From Dipylidium caninum (taxonomy: Eukaryota; Platyhelminthes; Cestoda; Cyclophyllidea; Dipylidiidae): DNA of 64,000 bases. Under the pieces are notes generated by a model. It was not told where the DNA came from and made no database searches. It was given only the letters and a program-made list of their open reading frames with translations. Where the stretch lies: contig QEYB01001046.1 in assembly GCA_017562135.1 (NCBI GenBank), positions 1,860,001-1,924,000 of the forward strand, in the 5' to 3' direction. Below, piece after piece: positions 25,091-38,711 of the stretch. A program made the translations under genes and the position numbers. Position 1 is the stretch's first letter; every line of letters begins with the position of its first letter.

Positions 25091-28000
25091 GGGGATGGTG
25101 TAGCGACTACCCACGAGGACACCTCTGCTCCACCATGCGACGGAGTGAGACCAGAGAGGACGTGCGACCTCCTCCATTCTCACCCCTGTTTTCCCCTCAC
25201 AAACCCGAGGGGATAAGTTACTTTAGCCCCCCAGGAAAGGTCGAAAACCGCGCTGAGTGCAGACTGAGTAGTGGGAAATTGGACTGGCGGTTAGTACGGC
25301 CACCTAAATGCGGTGACAGCACCCGTAACAATAATAACACTCGTGAATGCACAGTTCAGAGGCGTTTTTCATGTTCCATCTCCGCTCCTTTCCTTGTCTG
25401 AGAGTGTATATCACAAATCATGTTACCCATTGACAACGATATTTTCTCTTAAATTTGATATTTAAAATGTGCCCTCTTTCTTAGGAGAACGCGTTGTTTG
25501 ATTTATTTTATAAACGTTAGAATCCGTTAGAATCCAATGCATGCTCAGTTCACAGCAAAGACATTCGGACGCCATAAATAAGATGCGTCCAGATAAGAGA
25601 TGGACACGAAGAAGCGAGAGAGCACAAATTTCAGTAATGTGTTCCCCGGGGATACTGCTGGTTTCCATCCATCTCCGTGGCGAATTCCATTTAGGAGCAT
25701 TGAATTCCTTTGCACTGCGCACCCAACGGTGGATAGGATTATCCCAAAGACGCCTCGGCCTGTAAGAGGCGCCGTCCAGACTGTTAGTGGACTAATAAAG
25801 TGTCGCTTGGGGAGTAGCCAAAAACGGCGACATTTTGGCCGAGGCAAAAGCCCCGACGCATTGTGATTAAACGGTCTTAAGCAGTTAACACCGGAAATTT
25901 GAAAGTGGCAGTCACGTTCACGCCGATCCTCTTCACACCTTTAGTCAAGGGAAGACGAATGACCTTTTGTACACAACTCGACTTATCACTGGGCGACAAC
26001 CGGGAGGATCGTGCTATGCCTAATTGGGGCTTAATTATGCTTTCCTCTTCATCCACCTCTTTCCCGTGTAAATGATACCCTTTGGAATATGTCATTATAA
26101 TCACAATGTTTCCGTTGCTATGGCTACTTCACGCTTTATAATATGACAATTGCGTGCTCAATTGTGGCACCAATTGCGCCAGATTGAGGCGAGGCGAGGA
26201 CGCACCAACGCTAATATTTGCCTTTCAGGCAACCCTTTTGTGGTCATCGGCTACATTTTCTCAACGACTTCTCATTTACCTGCAAACTCCACCTCTCCCG
26301 TAGGTGTAATTGGGGTTTCTCAAGTTAAAGCACAACAAAGAGGACTGGCTCAGAGCTGGCAGTTTGTGAAGTGTCCAGCCAACGTCAGCTAGCAATGAGG
26401 TATGGGCATGGGAACGACTGAGACTGGTCACTCTACACACTCCTTTCATTTGATTATGGAAAGTAATCTGTAAAATTTTCCGCATAATATCGCACTAGTA
26501 ATGATGTTGACTTTGCCTTAGAATCTGCAGTTTAGTAAAAATGTGAACTCACCAATCTGGCCATGAATAAGACGAAATCCCTTCCTCTTTCTCCTAGCCC
26601 TGTTTTTATCTGAAGAACATCTGCTCTTGAGACGGAGAGGCCTTTTTGGTGTGCTGAAGAAGTAAAGGAAGAGGAGGCGGGGAAAAGGGGGGAAGCGGTC
26701 TGCGAGGGGGGGGGGGAGAAATGAGGGGAGCGAGAAGAGAAGTAATTACCTGTTTGCGTGTCCACAAAACCGCTAATCAAGATGTCGAGTTTGTACTTCA
26801 GGCCTGATGCTCCTCTCATTTCCCCTCTCCCCCCCCTGTCATTGAATGTTTCAGATGTGGGCGTGGAGGAGGGGCTAGAGACGTGATTTTGCCCGCCGAT
26901 AAGTGTAAAGTGGGCTTGCGTGTCACATTTCGCGCACACCGCCAACAGTGCTCCCCATCACAATTAGACAGGGATATACATGCGGAGAAGGCGTCCAACA
27001 TACATTGAAGACTGTTCGTGTAAAGGCCTTTAACTCGCCCGGTCAATGTTCGTTTCTTGTTCGTTATTGCCTCACTCTCGCAACATTATTTACACATCAC
27101 GTGCGTTAATTTCAACAGATCCACGTCACTAGGCAGCCAGCCCTTCTTCTTCACCGATGTCATACAGTGTTTTTAAACGGGACTGTGAGTGACAGGGACA
27201 CCAAATGCGCCCTCTCCACCTTGAGAAGTAAACCCTTTGTCCGACTCCAATGATGAAACACTAAAAATCAACGTTTCGTTGAAATACGAGAGCATTGAAA
27301 GACTGGGAGGTGTGAAACACTTGGTGCATAGATTATTACGTGATTTTCTGTGAAAATATCGTTTGCGCATTATTCAAGGCACCTTAGGATTGGAGAGTTC
27401 TGACTACAGGGCCAAGCGACTCGATTCCTGTTAAAATGTACAAGTCTTGATCAAACCAACGCAACTATGCCACGGAGGGATATCGGACACAGGAGTGGTT
27501 GAAGTAATGCTGTAATGTCTTAATGTAAACAAGTTAATTTTATTTAGCAGTCACGTAGACATGTAAAAGTTCAACACTCGGAATGCCTGAATGTGAGCCA
27601 AGCTGAGCAACACACCGCAATAGGAGTGATTTAATCATACAGTTTACAACCTCAAGTGACGTTCAGTTAACCTGCCCCGAATTCCTTGATCCAGGGAGGA
27701 CAATTGTTATTATTTTGATCTATCATGTGAGTATTTCACCTCGATTAAGTGTTCACGTGGCCTTTACATAATGGAAAACGACAAAAGATGGAAAAATGAA
27801 AACATCAACATTTAAAAATACTAGGGGAAGTCGACTCGAAGACAGAAAATCGAGCACATCACAAACTAAATATGGTAAAGAACAATGAGCCCGCAATCAT
27901 CTTAAACATGAGCAGAAGACATTTCGAGGAATATAAAACTTTGCATTCTCAAGCAAATACTAGGAGTTAGGACATATCGAAATCAGTCGCTATTAATGGA

Positions 28001-28856
28001 CTTTGACCAATAGGAAAGCGGAGGGAGGCGCAGGTGTGACCACGGAAATCGCCATTGGTAGACAGTGTGCGCGTGCTTGTAGACGCATTTGCGTATGCGC
28101 TTACCAACCCGCGCGTGTAACCAATGAACTCGTCATCTCCCTCTATATTTCCCCTCCGCCCCAATCATGAGAAATTCCCATATTTTAATTAAACTCCCGG
28201 TTAGACTGAAGGCAATTGCGAAAACTGCGGACGCCAAACGAAACAAGGGTCACCGTAAGTTGAGAGCACTATCATTTATCTTCTGTAATCTGGTATCAAT
28301 GGAATTACCCTCCGCCCCTTAAAATCTGTCGCAACACTGTGAGCATAAAGAATCGTTATATATAATATTCAATAGGCAGCGAGATTAGTGGCCGTTATTA
28401 AACTAGAAAAATTTTGAACCATTGCTGAACATCTTCTGATAACTACAAACTTCCACTTCTTAATGTTTTTGAATTACTTTCAATTGCATTCGACGGGTGA
28501 TTCAACTTCATCAATAATTATAAGCTTCTCCTTTTTTGTCGGGAATTGTCAGCTAAGTCCCGCTTGGGATAAAGTTTGTTCTTGTTGGATAACTTTTTTT
28601 ACCTTATCAGGGATACACTGAGAAAACATGGGGATATCATAGGCAAGAGGCTAAAATGTTTTTTACGGTAGAAGTATATTATCAAGGTAAACTCCACTAG
28701 AGATGAGAAGTGCTACTGAATCATATTGGTTTACAGGATCGAGGTAAGTTAAGCCAACCAAAATTACACTATTGCCTTTTTAGTTGGTGAACCTTTCCTA
28801 CTTTTTAGGGCTCATATTAGGTACTCTACCAATTTGCGTGATAACGTGGGAGAACG
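25091..28856. other. Intergenic region upstream of the Iroquois gene
   Basis: No coding gene was recognised. Notable parts are a G-rich run near 26680-26720, a GC-rich patch with CCAAT boxes near 28000-28165 and otherwise AT-rich sequence. As the flank of a developmental homeobox gene it may hold enhancers, but nothing in the sequence proves that. Confidence 0.4.
27995..28165 (+). promoter_or_regulatory. Candidate promoter patch with CCAAT boxes
   Basis: Three CCAAT-type boxes lie close together: gaccaatagg, its reverse form gccattgg, and aaccaatgaac. They sit in a GC-richer stretch about 0.7-0.85 kb before the Iroquois start codon. Clusters of CCAAT boxes at this spacing occur in animal promoters. 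No TATA box or transcription start was identified, so this is only a candidate. Confidence 0.3.
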
Positions 28857-31800
28857 ATGGCCCAACCACTGGAAGATCCGAGCCCGAGTCCACACTACGC
28901 CCCGTGTGCCATGGTGCCATCATTTCCTCCGCCTTTCGGACTGGCAGCAGCGCTGACGAGTCCGCGTTTGCCAATGCCCTCGCCCACCCCACCGCCACCA
29001 CCACCACACTTGGGTGCTTGTGCGCCGCACCCGATGATGATGTTGCAGTGGATACGGTCACTTCTGGTGCAAGCGTGTCCCTCTTCCTGCACGCCCCCAA
29101 ACACAGCCATCTCTGCGCCTCCACCTCCTCCACCGCCGCCAGTGCAGCCGTTCTGTACTGCCTCGGAGGCGGTGCAGTTGGCCGGCCTCTTGAGCGCTGC
29201 AAAACCTACTGCCCTGCCCCAAAGCTCGGCGCCACCACCGCCGCTTGATCCGTTTTTGCATGAACCGCTGGAGTGGCGTCAAGCTAACCAAGTAAGACCT
29301 CTCCTTCATTTTGAGAAAACAAATGAAAAAGCAGGCGTATTAATCAGTTGGAGTGATAAGCCTGGTGGGATAATACGGGCAATTTCGAGTACTGAATGCA
29401 ATGTAGAAAGCCCTCTCCCCAAATTGTCGATTCTCTCGGTGAGGTGCATTGAATACTCACTTCACCTTAGCTTGGAGACTTGCACTACACACACTTTCAG
29501 CCAGGGCAAGTACCAGAATGGCGTTTGATAGCTGCTAATTAATCTGCGAGTGGAGCAGATGTGATTTAGATCTGATGGGAGCCTTTCAGGCTTTTCGACT
29601 CACTTCACCTCCACAATAAGATTTAGTGGGGCATAAAAGCGGTGTCTATTTCCCCTTAGAACATTACTCTTCCTTTGGGAAGGGGCGAGGATTCAGCCTC
29701 TCGCGTATTTTCCTCGGCAAACACACACATCTGAAGAACTTAACTTAACTTAACAACACTCGTTTCTCATGTTTCTGATCAAATTTCCTCGTGGCCCGTT
29801 GAAGTTGATCAGAGTGAATCCTGTCAATACACCCATTTCGGTGTAATGTTAGGGGAGACGAAAATTTGCTAAATTGTACAAGGTTGAAGAAAACGGGCCA
29901 TTCTCTGTCCAGCGCTAAATAGCACGACGCCATAAGAGCACTGAGGTGGATGCATCTCGACAGAACAAATGGTTCAATGGCGTACTGCACTGAATTGAAG
30001 AAGAGGAAACCTTCGTACGTATGTGTCCACTTCTGGTGATAAAAGAGGATGCGTCCCCCTGGCTATGCAATTTACTCGAGAGACCCTCGAGTTCAGTGAG
30101 AAAAAAGTAGGACAAAAAGAAATGAAGCATGGAAGAATGAGGGTTTTTAACTGGTGTGTTTAGTGTAACTTCAGTCACGAGTGGCACACCACTTGACCTG
30201 AAAAGAAAACGCTTGTCTGGGCCATTCAAGTGAAGGGGACGAAACAGAAGTGGGCGCGTGACGAACAATCCTTTCGTCTTGGGCTTGCCAGGGTCCCTAA
30301 TTAAAACGGATGAATTTCTATACATCTCCTCGCTATGAGGGCATACAACTGGAATGATGTCCTCTTCAGGCTATGCATTTAATTATCCCCCGAGGAAACT
30401 TCGCCATAACAAGTCTTCTTTATTTGCTTTCAACACCAAGTCACATTCGTTTTCATCATATCCGCACGTGGGATGGGATTTTCGTAACCCGTCGTGAGGA
30501 CTGACGGAGTGGAGATCATCGTGGACGGTCATGGCCTGTTCTGACAGCCTGGTGAGGAAAAATGTGCCTCCAAGCCACCATCTTTTCATACCGACTCACC
30601 GCTTTCATAAGCTCCCAGTATCTTCTAGTAAATCAGGAAGAAGAAGCATACAACGAGGAACTTCCCTCCTGAATTGGTTTCTTTGCGTTGGAGGTAGAAG
30701 GTGGGTGATGAACAACGAGCCCACTAGAAAGGGGCTTTCCAGGCGCAGTCTCCACTCGACTCTCAGAGCAAGGAATTATTTGCATATCGCGGAGAACCAT
30801 CTCATCTACCTACTACGTACCATAACCGGCCGTCCCCTGTAAAACAGGGTTACTAGTTTTTGAGTTAGGCAACGCAAACTGGTTCACGCACTGAAGGCAC
30901 CCGATGCTTCAGCATGGCATCCGGTGAGAATTACGGAAAGCGGAGATTTAACCAATCAGAACTCTTTGGTTTTGAGCACCGATCTCCCACATTTCACGTA
31001 TTTCAAATTCGTTGGCTCTTTTTTACTTGAAGAAAGAAGGAGATAATTGAGTTGCACCTCGTCAGCACCCAAATTACTACCCAGCACATACGTGGAGATC
31101 TTTTAATAAACTAGAGTGAGGCTTTGTTATTTCCAGGAGGAGTCTGAACAATTGAGACGATTCCGTCAGGCACTCTGCACCGGAAGCCTTGATCCGCAGA
31201 CCATGAAAATCTACCAAAATTTCAGGTAGGCGTTACTCCCTCATTGGCAGTGCATCTTAACTCAACTCTCCCGCATGAGTGTGGACTAGTTCCTCCAAGT
31301 CAGGGCGCGTTCGGAGAGGAGCCGAGGGCTTTTCGCCTTTGCATAGAAACGTGTTGGTTGATCAGAGCGCGTTAGTCAATTGTCAAGATGAGAAGATCAT
31401 CATAACTTAGGAATAAAGAAAGTGGAAACCAATCTTCGGGCGAGGAGCACTTCACTTCACTTCACTTCACAAATAGAAAAGCGGGTAAAAAAATGACTCT
31501 TTCACACCAACCGAATGAAAGTAACGTGTTAATCGAGCAAAATATCATTTCACTGTGAAGAGGAGGGAAAAATAATTTGTTTCCAAAGAAGAATAATGTC
31601 GACCTCTCAGAGATCTTAAAGGAAGTTGAAGCATTACTACTGTTGGGAGATATTGCGATTCCTGTGTTTGCATTCCGAGTGCGTTCGGTCGTTGCAGGTA
31701 CTCCTTGAAGATTAGCAACCACGGGACAGCTCGTCGCAAGAACACCACCCGGGAGACTACGGGCCTATTAAAGGCCTGGCTGAATGAACATCGAAAGAAC

Positions 31801-32178
31801 CCCTACCCGAACAAGAGCGAGAAGATAATGTTGGCAGTAATAACCAAGATGAGTCTCACACAGGTCTCCACATGGTTTGCCAACGCACGACGTCGCTTGA
31901 AGAAAGAGAACAAGGCGACCTGGAGCATGACACTCGATCCACACTTCCCCGACGCGGACGAGGGCTTCCCCGGTCCCGTTGGAGGGGACTTTCGGGAGAG
32001 TGAAACATATCCCACCATCTCGCCGCCTCCTCCCTCCCAAATTCCATCGCCCCCGGCCTCTTATGCGGAGGAGGTAGCGGCGTGTGGAAAGGAGATGAAG
32101 AAGGAGGCGGTGACAGCAACGAAGATAAAGCGGAGCGGTAAAATATGGTCCGTGGTAGAGATGACAGAAGGCGGTTAG
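28857..32178 (+). CDS. Iroquois-class (Irx) TALE homeobox transcription factor
   Basis: This is a nuclear DNA-binding developmental regulator. Exons 28857-29291, 31137-31225 and 31698-32178 join in phase and give 334 residues. The homeodomain lies at about residues 186-248, begins [11 protein letters not shown] and includes [13 protein letters not shown] and the recognition helix [17 protein letters not shown]. The three-residue TALE loop extension and the RRKN...RET start are typical of Iroquois, and differ from Mohawk (VRHKRQ...). Exon 1 has two proline runs of seven to eight residues and no known domain. The donor (CAA|gtaaga) and acceptors (ttccag, gttgcag) are good. The first ATG follows an in-frame stop four codons upstream; an extra 5' coding exon is not excluded. 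The protein is short for the family, and I cannot see an Iro box in its C-terminal tail. R1 copy B lies just downstream. Confidence 0.88.
29737..29754 (+). repeat. AACTT-unit microsatellite
   Basis: About three and a half AACTT/TAACT units in the first intron of the Iroquois gene. Confidence 0.85.
31448..31470 (+). repeat. CACTT-unit microsatellite
   Basis: Four CACTT units plus CAC in the second intron of the Iroquois gene. The same short motif recurs in two or three units elsewhere in the window, for example near 4617 and 46733. Confidence 0.9.
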
Positions 32179-32654
32179 AGCGCGAGTATGTATATACACA
32201 TATGGATAATTAAACACACGTGATACACTCGCTGTATGTCACATTTGCCCTTCTACAGTAATGATAGCACGGTGAAATAAATTACGTACTATTAACAGGG
32301 AATAACAACACCATTTAGCAGCGATATGCTGATGATAAAAGGCGTGCGGAGTTTGAGTTGGTGCAAAATCGTCTCAAATGCTCATATTCCCTCCTTCGGA
32401 AATATAACTGAAGCTGGTTCATAATTTTCTTGTTTAACAATTGCCAGTTACGTGAGTTGAAGTGAAGAGGAAGCTGCCAGGTCGAGATGCCTCCGTAAAG
32501 GCAACAACAGAAAGTAGCATCGTCGATTGTCAAGAGGAGGTGATAAGTGAGAATCTCGGTCCCGATAGCAGGCAGGGGATGTTGAGCTCGCAGAGCTTAT
32601 AGGGCAAAAAAGTTTTTTTAAACATAGAAGATATGTATGGGTCCCGCGTTACCC

Positions 32655-33525
32655 CATGAGCAATCTCGTCAAGGGGACTGGAGTGGTGGTGCTGCCTGAT
32701 TTAAATAAAGACGGAGCCGCTAGTGCGAGGTTAGATTCCAATATGGGCATGTTAAGTCCACTCGAAATCCTCTTTAATGGGGACAGAGCAATGAGGATGA
32801 CGGCGCCTGTCTGCACGTGGAACATTTCCACGTGGGCCATCAGCAAAGCCACAACCAATCAATCGGATGTGCTGAAACATTTTGTGACGGTGGAGTCGCT
32901 CGACTCTCGACGGAGAGACTTGGATTTACATCAAAGGCATTGGAGCAGTCAACAAAGCACAGTGTCATCCTACCAGGTGGCCACTCTTTCCGCACTGCCG
33001 ATGTCCACAGTGGCAGTGGATGTCGAGTGGGAAGACGTGGAGGTGGTTGAAGCCACTCACGGTAGTGCTGTCCCACCGTCGACAGAGGGACGAGGTGGTG
33101 GAGTGAGGGGATGAGAGGTGGGAGATTTCGTGGACAGAGAGGCGCGATGCGTTGGCCCAGAGCTAAGGCCACTGACAGGCGACTTGGTGGTCGAGTGCAG
33201 TGCCCACTTCGGCGGGGGCGCAGAAGAGATTGTCGTTGTGGCGCGAGTAAGCGCACTACTAATACCCATGGGAGGAGTAATAATCGCCTCAGTTATCTCA
33301 TTCCCTTTAATAATTTGACGTGAAATCTGGTCACGCCCACACACACGGAGGCGCACGCAGACGCAGTACGGAAGCAGTAGCAACACCAACGGCAGCAGCA
33401 ACGGGAGGAGGAGTAGCAGAGCACCGTTGAATGGACGAATAAACGAAAGCCAACTACCAGCACTTGTACGGGGTGGGGTTGGGGGGAGGGCGAAGACGGC
33501 ACCAGTCATGGAAGCGTAGCGACAT
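32655..33525 (-). repeat. Dispersed repeat family R1, copy B (inverted)
   Basis: The reverse complement matches copy A over most of its length (33525 to about 32810). Its far end (about 32880-32770) also matches copy C in a part that copy A has lost: attgattggttgtgg here against attgattcgggtgg, and the segment around cctcattgctctgtccccat. It keeps the palindrome acgtggaacatttccacgt at about 32816-32834. Microsatellite runs are shorter than in copy A. Sequence beyond about 32760 is unlike A or C, so this end may be truncated or rearranged. Confidence 0.85.
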
Positions 33526-34523
33526 CTGTGCCAGGTCATGCTTAGTCAAGTGCTTTTATGGAGCTTTATTTTGAGAAACTACGACTTCAAACACTTCTTC
33601 ACATAATGTCGCCAACTATACCGTCTCGCGAGTGTTAGCTAAGCCCACTTCAAACCCACGCTCCACCCTTCTAGCCGGCGAATCGAAACCACCTCCAAAG
33701 AAAGAGACCTCAAAGTGAGTAAAGCCAACCACACAGCTTTACGTCTTCTCTTGAGTAATCCAGATGCGAAATTAGCGGTCAAGTGTTTACCATAAGCGTA
33801 GTGGAAAGTACAAGTCGTAACATTGCGTTTGTGTGACGTTCCTGACGCACGTGTCGCTTTGACTCTCAGTGCACGACTTAGAAGTACTAAAAAGGAGGGA
33901 ATCGCACTAGCGGACAGGGACGGTTCCCCTGCAGTTAAAATTCGGGAACTTCATTTGACAAGAGAGGGACTCAGGGACAGAAATTCTAATGCTACCATAG
34001 AAAAGACGCCATACAATCGTCTCATTGTGATACCACTACTTCTTAAACAACTAAGCCATAAGTTCCGTTGATTAATCAAATCGTTGTGCGTAAAGCAGAC
34101 AAAAGACCGCCTTTAAAAAGAATATCTAGTAAGGGACTGCAAACCGAATCATCATATGCCCACGAATGAGGCACGCAGGTAGGTTGCATTGGCCCAATGT
34201 ACTGAGTTAATAATATCTCACCATCTAACCGTTAGCTTTCAAAAGGGTCACCACAATAGAATCTTGAGAGCTCCAACCACAACGACAGCTTTCACACGTT
34301 TACAATACCATATTTTGATAGAAAACTAAGGCATCTATCAGACACAAATTGGGGGTTAACAGTATACATGCGACTGCAAAAAAATCGCATGGCCAGAAAC
34401 GGAAGCAGGTGCACATCAAGGCATGAATAAAATGAAAGGTGAAAAAAAAGACTAACCACAAGGGGTATAAGTCTCAAGAAAAGGGGTCCAAATAAAAGGG
34501 TACAAAATATGGGTTGATATCGG
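33526..34523. other. Intergenic, between Irx/R1-B and Ddi1
   Basis: Convergent 3' flanks. No coding exon or RNA gene was recognised. An open frame at 33823-34071 on the plus strand has no known domain. Confidence 0.4.
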
Positions 34524-37203
34524 CTAGGGAAGATTACTCATGTACTGCACCAGGGCCATGTCTGGATCCCAGTTGGTAGCCTGGAGAAGCGCAATCGCAC
34601 GCTCTCGTGGCACATTCTGACTCGTCAGCAGACGCACCTTCGAGAGCTGATCTTCTGTAAAGGCCTGTATTGAAAGAAGGAAAAAAACAACCAGCAGTGA
34701 CTCATCTCTCCATTTTCGTTCGACTTCATAGTCACCCAGAACAATCGACATTAAACCGAGTTCATGTTTCAGTTGTGTTATTATTATGAGATCCTTTTAC
34801 CCATTTCGCCTACGATTCGAAAGCCGATGACGGCTTACAAATGGGTCATGAGGACAGGTGAATGTGCCGAGACGTGTCTTGCATGAAAATTCAAATATAT
34901 TTGACATTCCAACCTAAAGACGGAGATACGCTCCCGCAAGGAAGTAATTGCTATGAACAGTTTCGACAGCAAGGTGAAAGAGGGCGACTGTAAAATCGTT
35001 TGCCGCTCCAAAGGTAGTAACGAAAAGCCCCTTATTCTCAAGCGATTTCCTCGTTAAAACACGGTCTAACTTAATGGCACCGAAGTTTGGTATTTATTGT
35101 AAAAGCTCAGGGTTACGCTAATTCGCTAGCTTGATGAAGTAAACACGCACAGATTAGTCAGGAGGAGAAGTCGAGGCGAAAGAAACTGTAGTGATCCAAC
35201 AATTAAAACAATGCATTTGCTGAACGACGGTCCCCTTTGTACAATATTATGTGCTCATCACGGATTGAGCGACAAAGTTGACCTCATTAACGATGCCAAA
35301 AGCCAACGCAAATTGCGCTAATATGCGAAGGTTGAATCTCGCTAAGGTAACCGCAAATACGCAAGTATTCACGCGACCACACATGAATACTTGAAAATGG
35401 CACATTTTAAGGAGTTACTGAAAAACGATGCAGATATAACAATGATACTGTGGCGAGATTCAGAATTTCCGTTACATTCACACATGCACATCTACGGCAT
35501 TTTCTTTTAGTACTCATACCATTAGGTCGAAGAGAGGACCACTTCACTCGGCAGATCTACGCAACCACCTGTGCCAGGTGAAGAACTCACTCTGCCTATT
35601 CGATATCGTCAAGCGATGTTGGCGGAGTCAAGCGACTTAAATATACAGATATGCGTCTAGATTAGGGTTATACAAGAGTTAGGCCATCAACGAACCTCAT
35701 CAGAGCTGGATGACAAGTGGGGTACAAAGCCCGAGGTGAAGGGTTTGGCAAAGTCTGGCAGCTCGGACTCGGGAAGAAAGGGAACACTGGTATATTCGCC
35801 CACAGTGAGGACATTTTCAGCCAGGTTGATACAACATCTGTGGCGCTTCAGCATATCCAATCCAATCATAATGTCCATCTGCTGGTTCTCCAAAACGATG
35901 AATGATGTCTAGACGAGAGCAAGAGAGAAATACAGCCACTAAACTCAACTCTATAACAGAAAGATAACCCTACTGATCGTTATAAGTTAATCAGAATTGA
36001 TCAAAGTGCGGAGCACAAATCTAGAAAACTGACAGGGAATGCTGATCCACCGAGATTGAGTTGAGCCTGGTGAATTCGACCAATGATGGTTTGGGAACCA
36101 ATACCATAGGCCATACCGCGGAAACGCTTGTCAATCAAATGTTCCAGATTACAATTACGAGCACAAGAGAGGCTCATAAGGGTTGTTTGAGCACCGGAAT
36201 CGACAAAGGCCTTCATAGGAAATCCGTTCACCTCACAGGCGACATAGAGCATAGTAACGGCACCGAAAGTTTCCGGATAGTGTTCCATTGCAGATTCCAT
36301 CTCACGATCTATGTTCTTCTGCCTGAGATATACGTATAATTTTGGAATCGAGTAGGCACATTAGACAATAGGTTGAAATAGCTACCTAATAAGCGCTTCG
36401 ATTCGTCGTTGCACCTCGGGATCCAACGGGTCAGCGGCTGCAAGATCGAGTTCTGATTCCCGGTGTAGAACTGTTTGAGAATAGCGCCGGAATTCATCTG
36501 GAAGAAGTCACATCAACTAATTTTGCTCACTACTTTCCAAAAACATGCGGCGTTAAGAGATGTTAAAGGATGAAAAGGCAACAATTGCCTGGAAGTTTTT
36601 TGAGGTCGTTACGGTAATAAAACCTTCAATAATACACAAGTAAGGAGTGTTAAGGAGCCAAACTATTCCCTAAGCGGGACATGAAGACTCGGGACAAGTT
36701 TCGATATTTTAAACAGACAGGAACTATTTCAGCTAAAATGCATGAGTCACCACAAAACTGTTTTTTTTAATGTCATGGAGGCCGCAATAAATATTATGCG
36801 ACGAAAATATACCGCTATGTTTTAAGGCTTCATAAAGTCGAGGGTCCTGTTCTTGAATTTGAGTTAGTTGCTCCTCTGGAAGACGTAAAAAAGATTGTCG
36901 GATGGCTTCTACAGTCGAAGTACCTAGCGGGGAATAAGTCGACGTAGAAGGGACAGGAGCACTTGTGGGGAGAGTCGATCCTTCAAACTGTACAGAGAGG
37001 AGGTCATTATCACAGAGATTACAGTCGTTGATAGTATTGGTAGGCTCAATTGGCAATCGCCGATTGCTTTTAAATAACACGATTTTTGATTCCAGAACTC
37101 CCGCCTCAATGGATATCATTAACCTTAGACTGCTCATCAGAGTATCGCTAGGAGTATCCAGTGAAAAAAGATGACCATCAGGGAAAACAAAAGAAAGTTT
37201 CAT
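34524..37203 (-). CDS. DDI1: Ddi1/Rngo-type ubiquitin shuttle with aspartic protease fold
   Basis: Ddi1 proteins deliver ubiquitinated substrates to the proteasome and have a retroviral-like aspartic protease domain. Exons 37203-36813, 36497-36386, 36322-36034, 35908-35696 and 34664-34524 join in phase to about 381 residues. In order they encode a ubiquitin-like domain starting MKLSFVFPDG, a helical region (LPEEQLTQIQEQDPRLYEAL, then DPLDPEVQRRIEALI), the protease domain with catalytic motif DSGAQTTLMS and flap-side IGSQTIIGR, the second conserved loop MIGLDMLKRH, and a C-terminal UBA domain (FTEDQLSKVRLL ... ALLQATNWDPDMALVQYM). The first in-frame ATG that starts the ubiquitin fold was chosen; upstream ATGs would add a tail unlike the family. 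The last junction (GAG|gttcgt) has a plain donor, and reading through it would instead stop a few codons later and give a form without UBA. The gene is divergent from TFIIB. Confidence 0.92.
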
Positions 37204-38711
37204 GACCTCAACGATTTCGCTACAAAACCATGCAAGCGCGCAGCCACGATTTTTTTTATACATGGCGGTTTTGCATTGCAGAGACATCAAGTAGGCCATG
37301 TAGTCAAAACAAATAAATGAAAGTGTGGTATCGCGAAGGCATTCCTCTTTGTCGTAAATACAACGTGATAAAAAATACTCCTTAACGGGGACCTTGATTC
37401 AAAGAAAGAGGAATAAGAAGCAAATTAATGAATCCGTCAATGCGCAGATTCGTCAAGGGAAAATGGGGTTAATTTAGGAAAATAAGTACACGACGTTGTA
37501 TCTTATAACGAGATAAGCTTCCAGAGATAAGATGAGAGGAGAGGTATTCTCCTGCATAACCAATTTGCTTGCGGTTACAGCCCGGTGGTGACTGGAAACC
37601 TCAAAGTCATTCACTGTGTTTTCCTTGACAAAATGCGACGCTGATCATTACACTACAATTCGTGAAATAGTTTAAGTAGTGGGAACTATTTAGTTATATA
37701 ATAGAATAACTCAGGAGATCATGTAGAGAGGCTTCACGCGAATTATAAATATTATATGCATCATGCCAATAGCGGATTATTAGCCTGACACCTACCCCAC
37801 AGCATTTTGCCTGTGGAATCATTCGCGGCAGCACGTTTTAGCTACTCCAGAATACGTTAGTTTAAATTAGTTATAATGTAGAAGACTTTTGTATAAAGCG
37901 ATAGAGCCCCGGGCCTCGGTGAAATTGTATAATCCTTTACTTCGGCTATACAATTAAGAGTTCGAAAAGATAATAATCCACAATGTCGCACTCCAAGAAG
38001 CGGGATACAAAGAAAACAACAGGCGTCAGTAAAATTGGAAAATCGCCCAACTGTAATAAACTTTGGTGAAGGAAAATTAGGATCAGGATAAATCTGAAAT
38101 TATTCACTGTACAGTAGCTGTATACTTTTGGTCAAATCATGTAAGGTGACGACGGATAGCCAGATGAAGTCAATGATGTCTCACTTGAAGATTAAGTATA
38201 TTTATTAATTAAATACACATTATCGCCTGTGAGCTTCGTGAAAAGTTTGCTTACCGATTATTCTGGGAATTTCAAGGGAACCGATGCTTCGAGGACATTC
38301 TAAACAATAATAGCGTAAAGATAGTGAACCAAACGGAGTATTTCGGTCACCTCTGCGTGATTCGTCTTAGATTCCGCCCCATTACTTTACTGATTGTTCT
38401 GCAACGGATCAAAATTTTAATGGGCATTGCAATTACATTTCCCGTTATCTCAGATCCTCCCATTCTCCAAGGCAATCCAAATTAATTTAATAAAATACAA
38501 TCACTAGGCTTTGAATAAAACTAGCACAGCAATATATTTTTAACGATATAATCTGTTTTGTGTTTATGTTAGCCTTATGTTTTTATCGCTTGTCGTATTT
38601 ATTTGTTTTAGCTCCACCCGAAGTTCTCTGCTTAGATCGGATAGGATTGTCTTTTGTCGCCGTTATGTGAGTAATGTGCTTCCTCCTGTGAACGGTTTAG
38701 GAGTAAAGTAG
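37204..38711. other. Divergent intergenic region, Ddi1-TFIIB
   Basis: About 1.5 kb of AT-rich sequence between two divergently transcribed genes. It should contain both promoters and possibly the missing first coding exon of TFIIB. No clear TATA box or coding exon was identified. Confidence 0.4.

Noticed and set aside
28798..29309. Antisense open frames over the first Iroquois exon
   Set aside because: They are mirror frames of a GC- and proline-rich coding exon and have no domain of their own.
31698..32178. Assignment as a SIX or Mohawk homeobox gene
   Set aside because: The homeodomain start (ARRKN..RET) and the helix 3 context with KKENK are Iroquois; Mohawk and SIX differ at these places.
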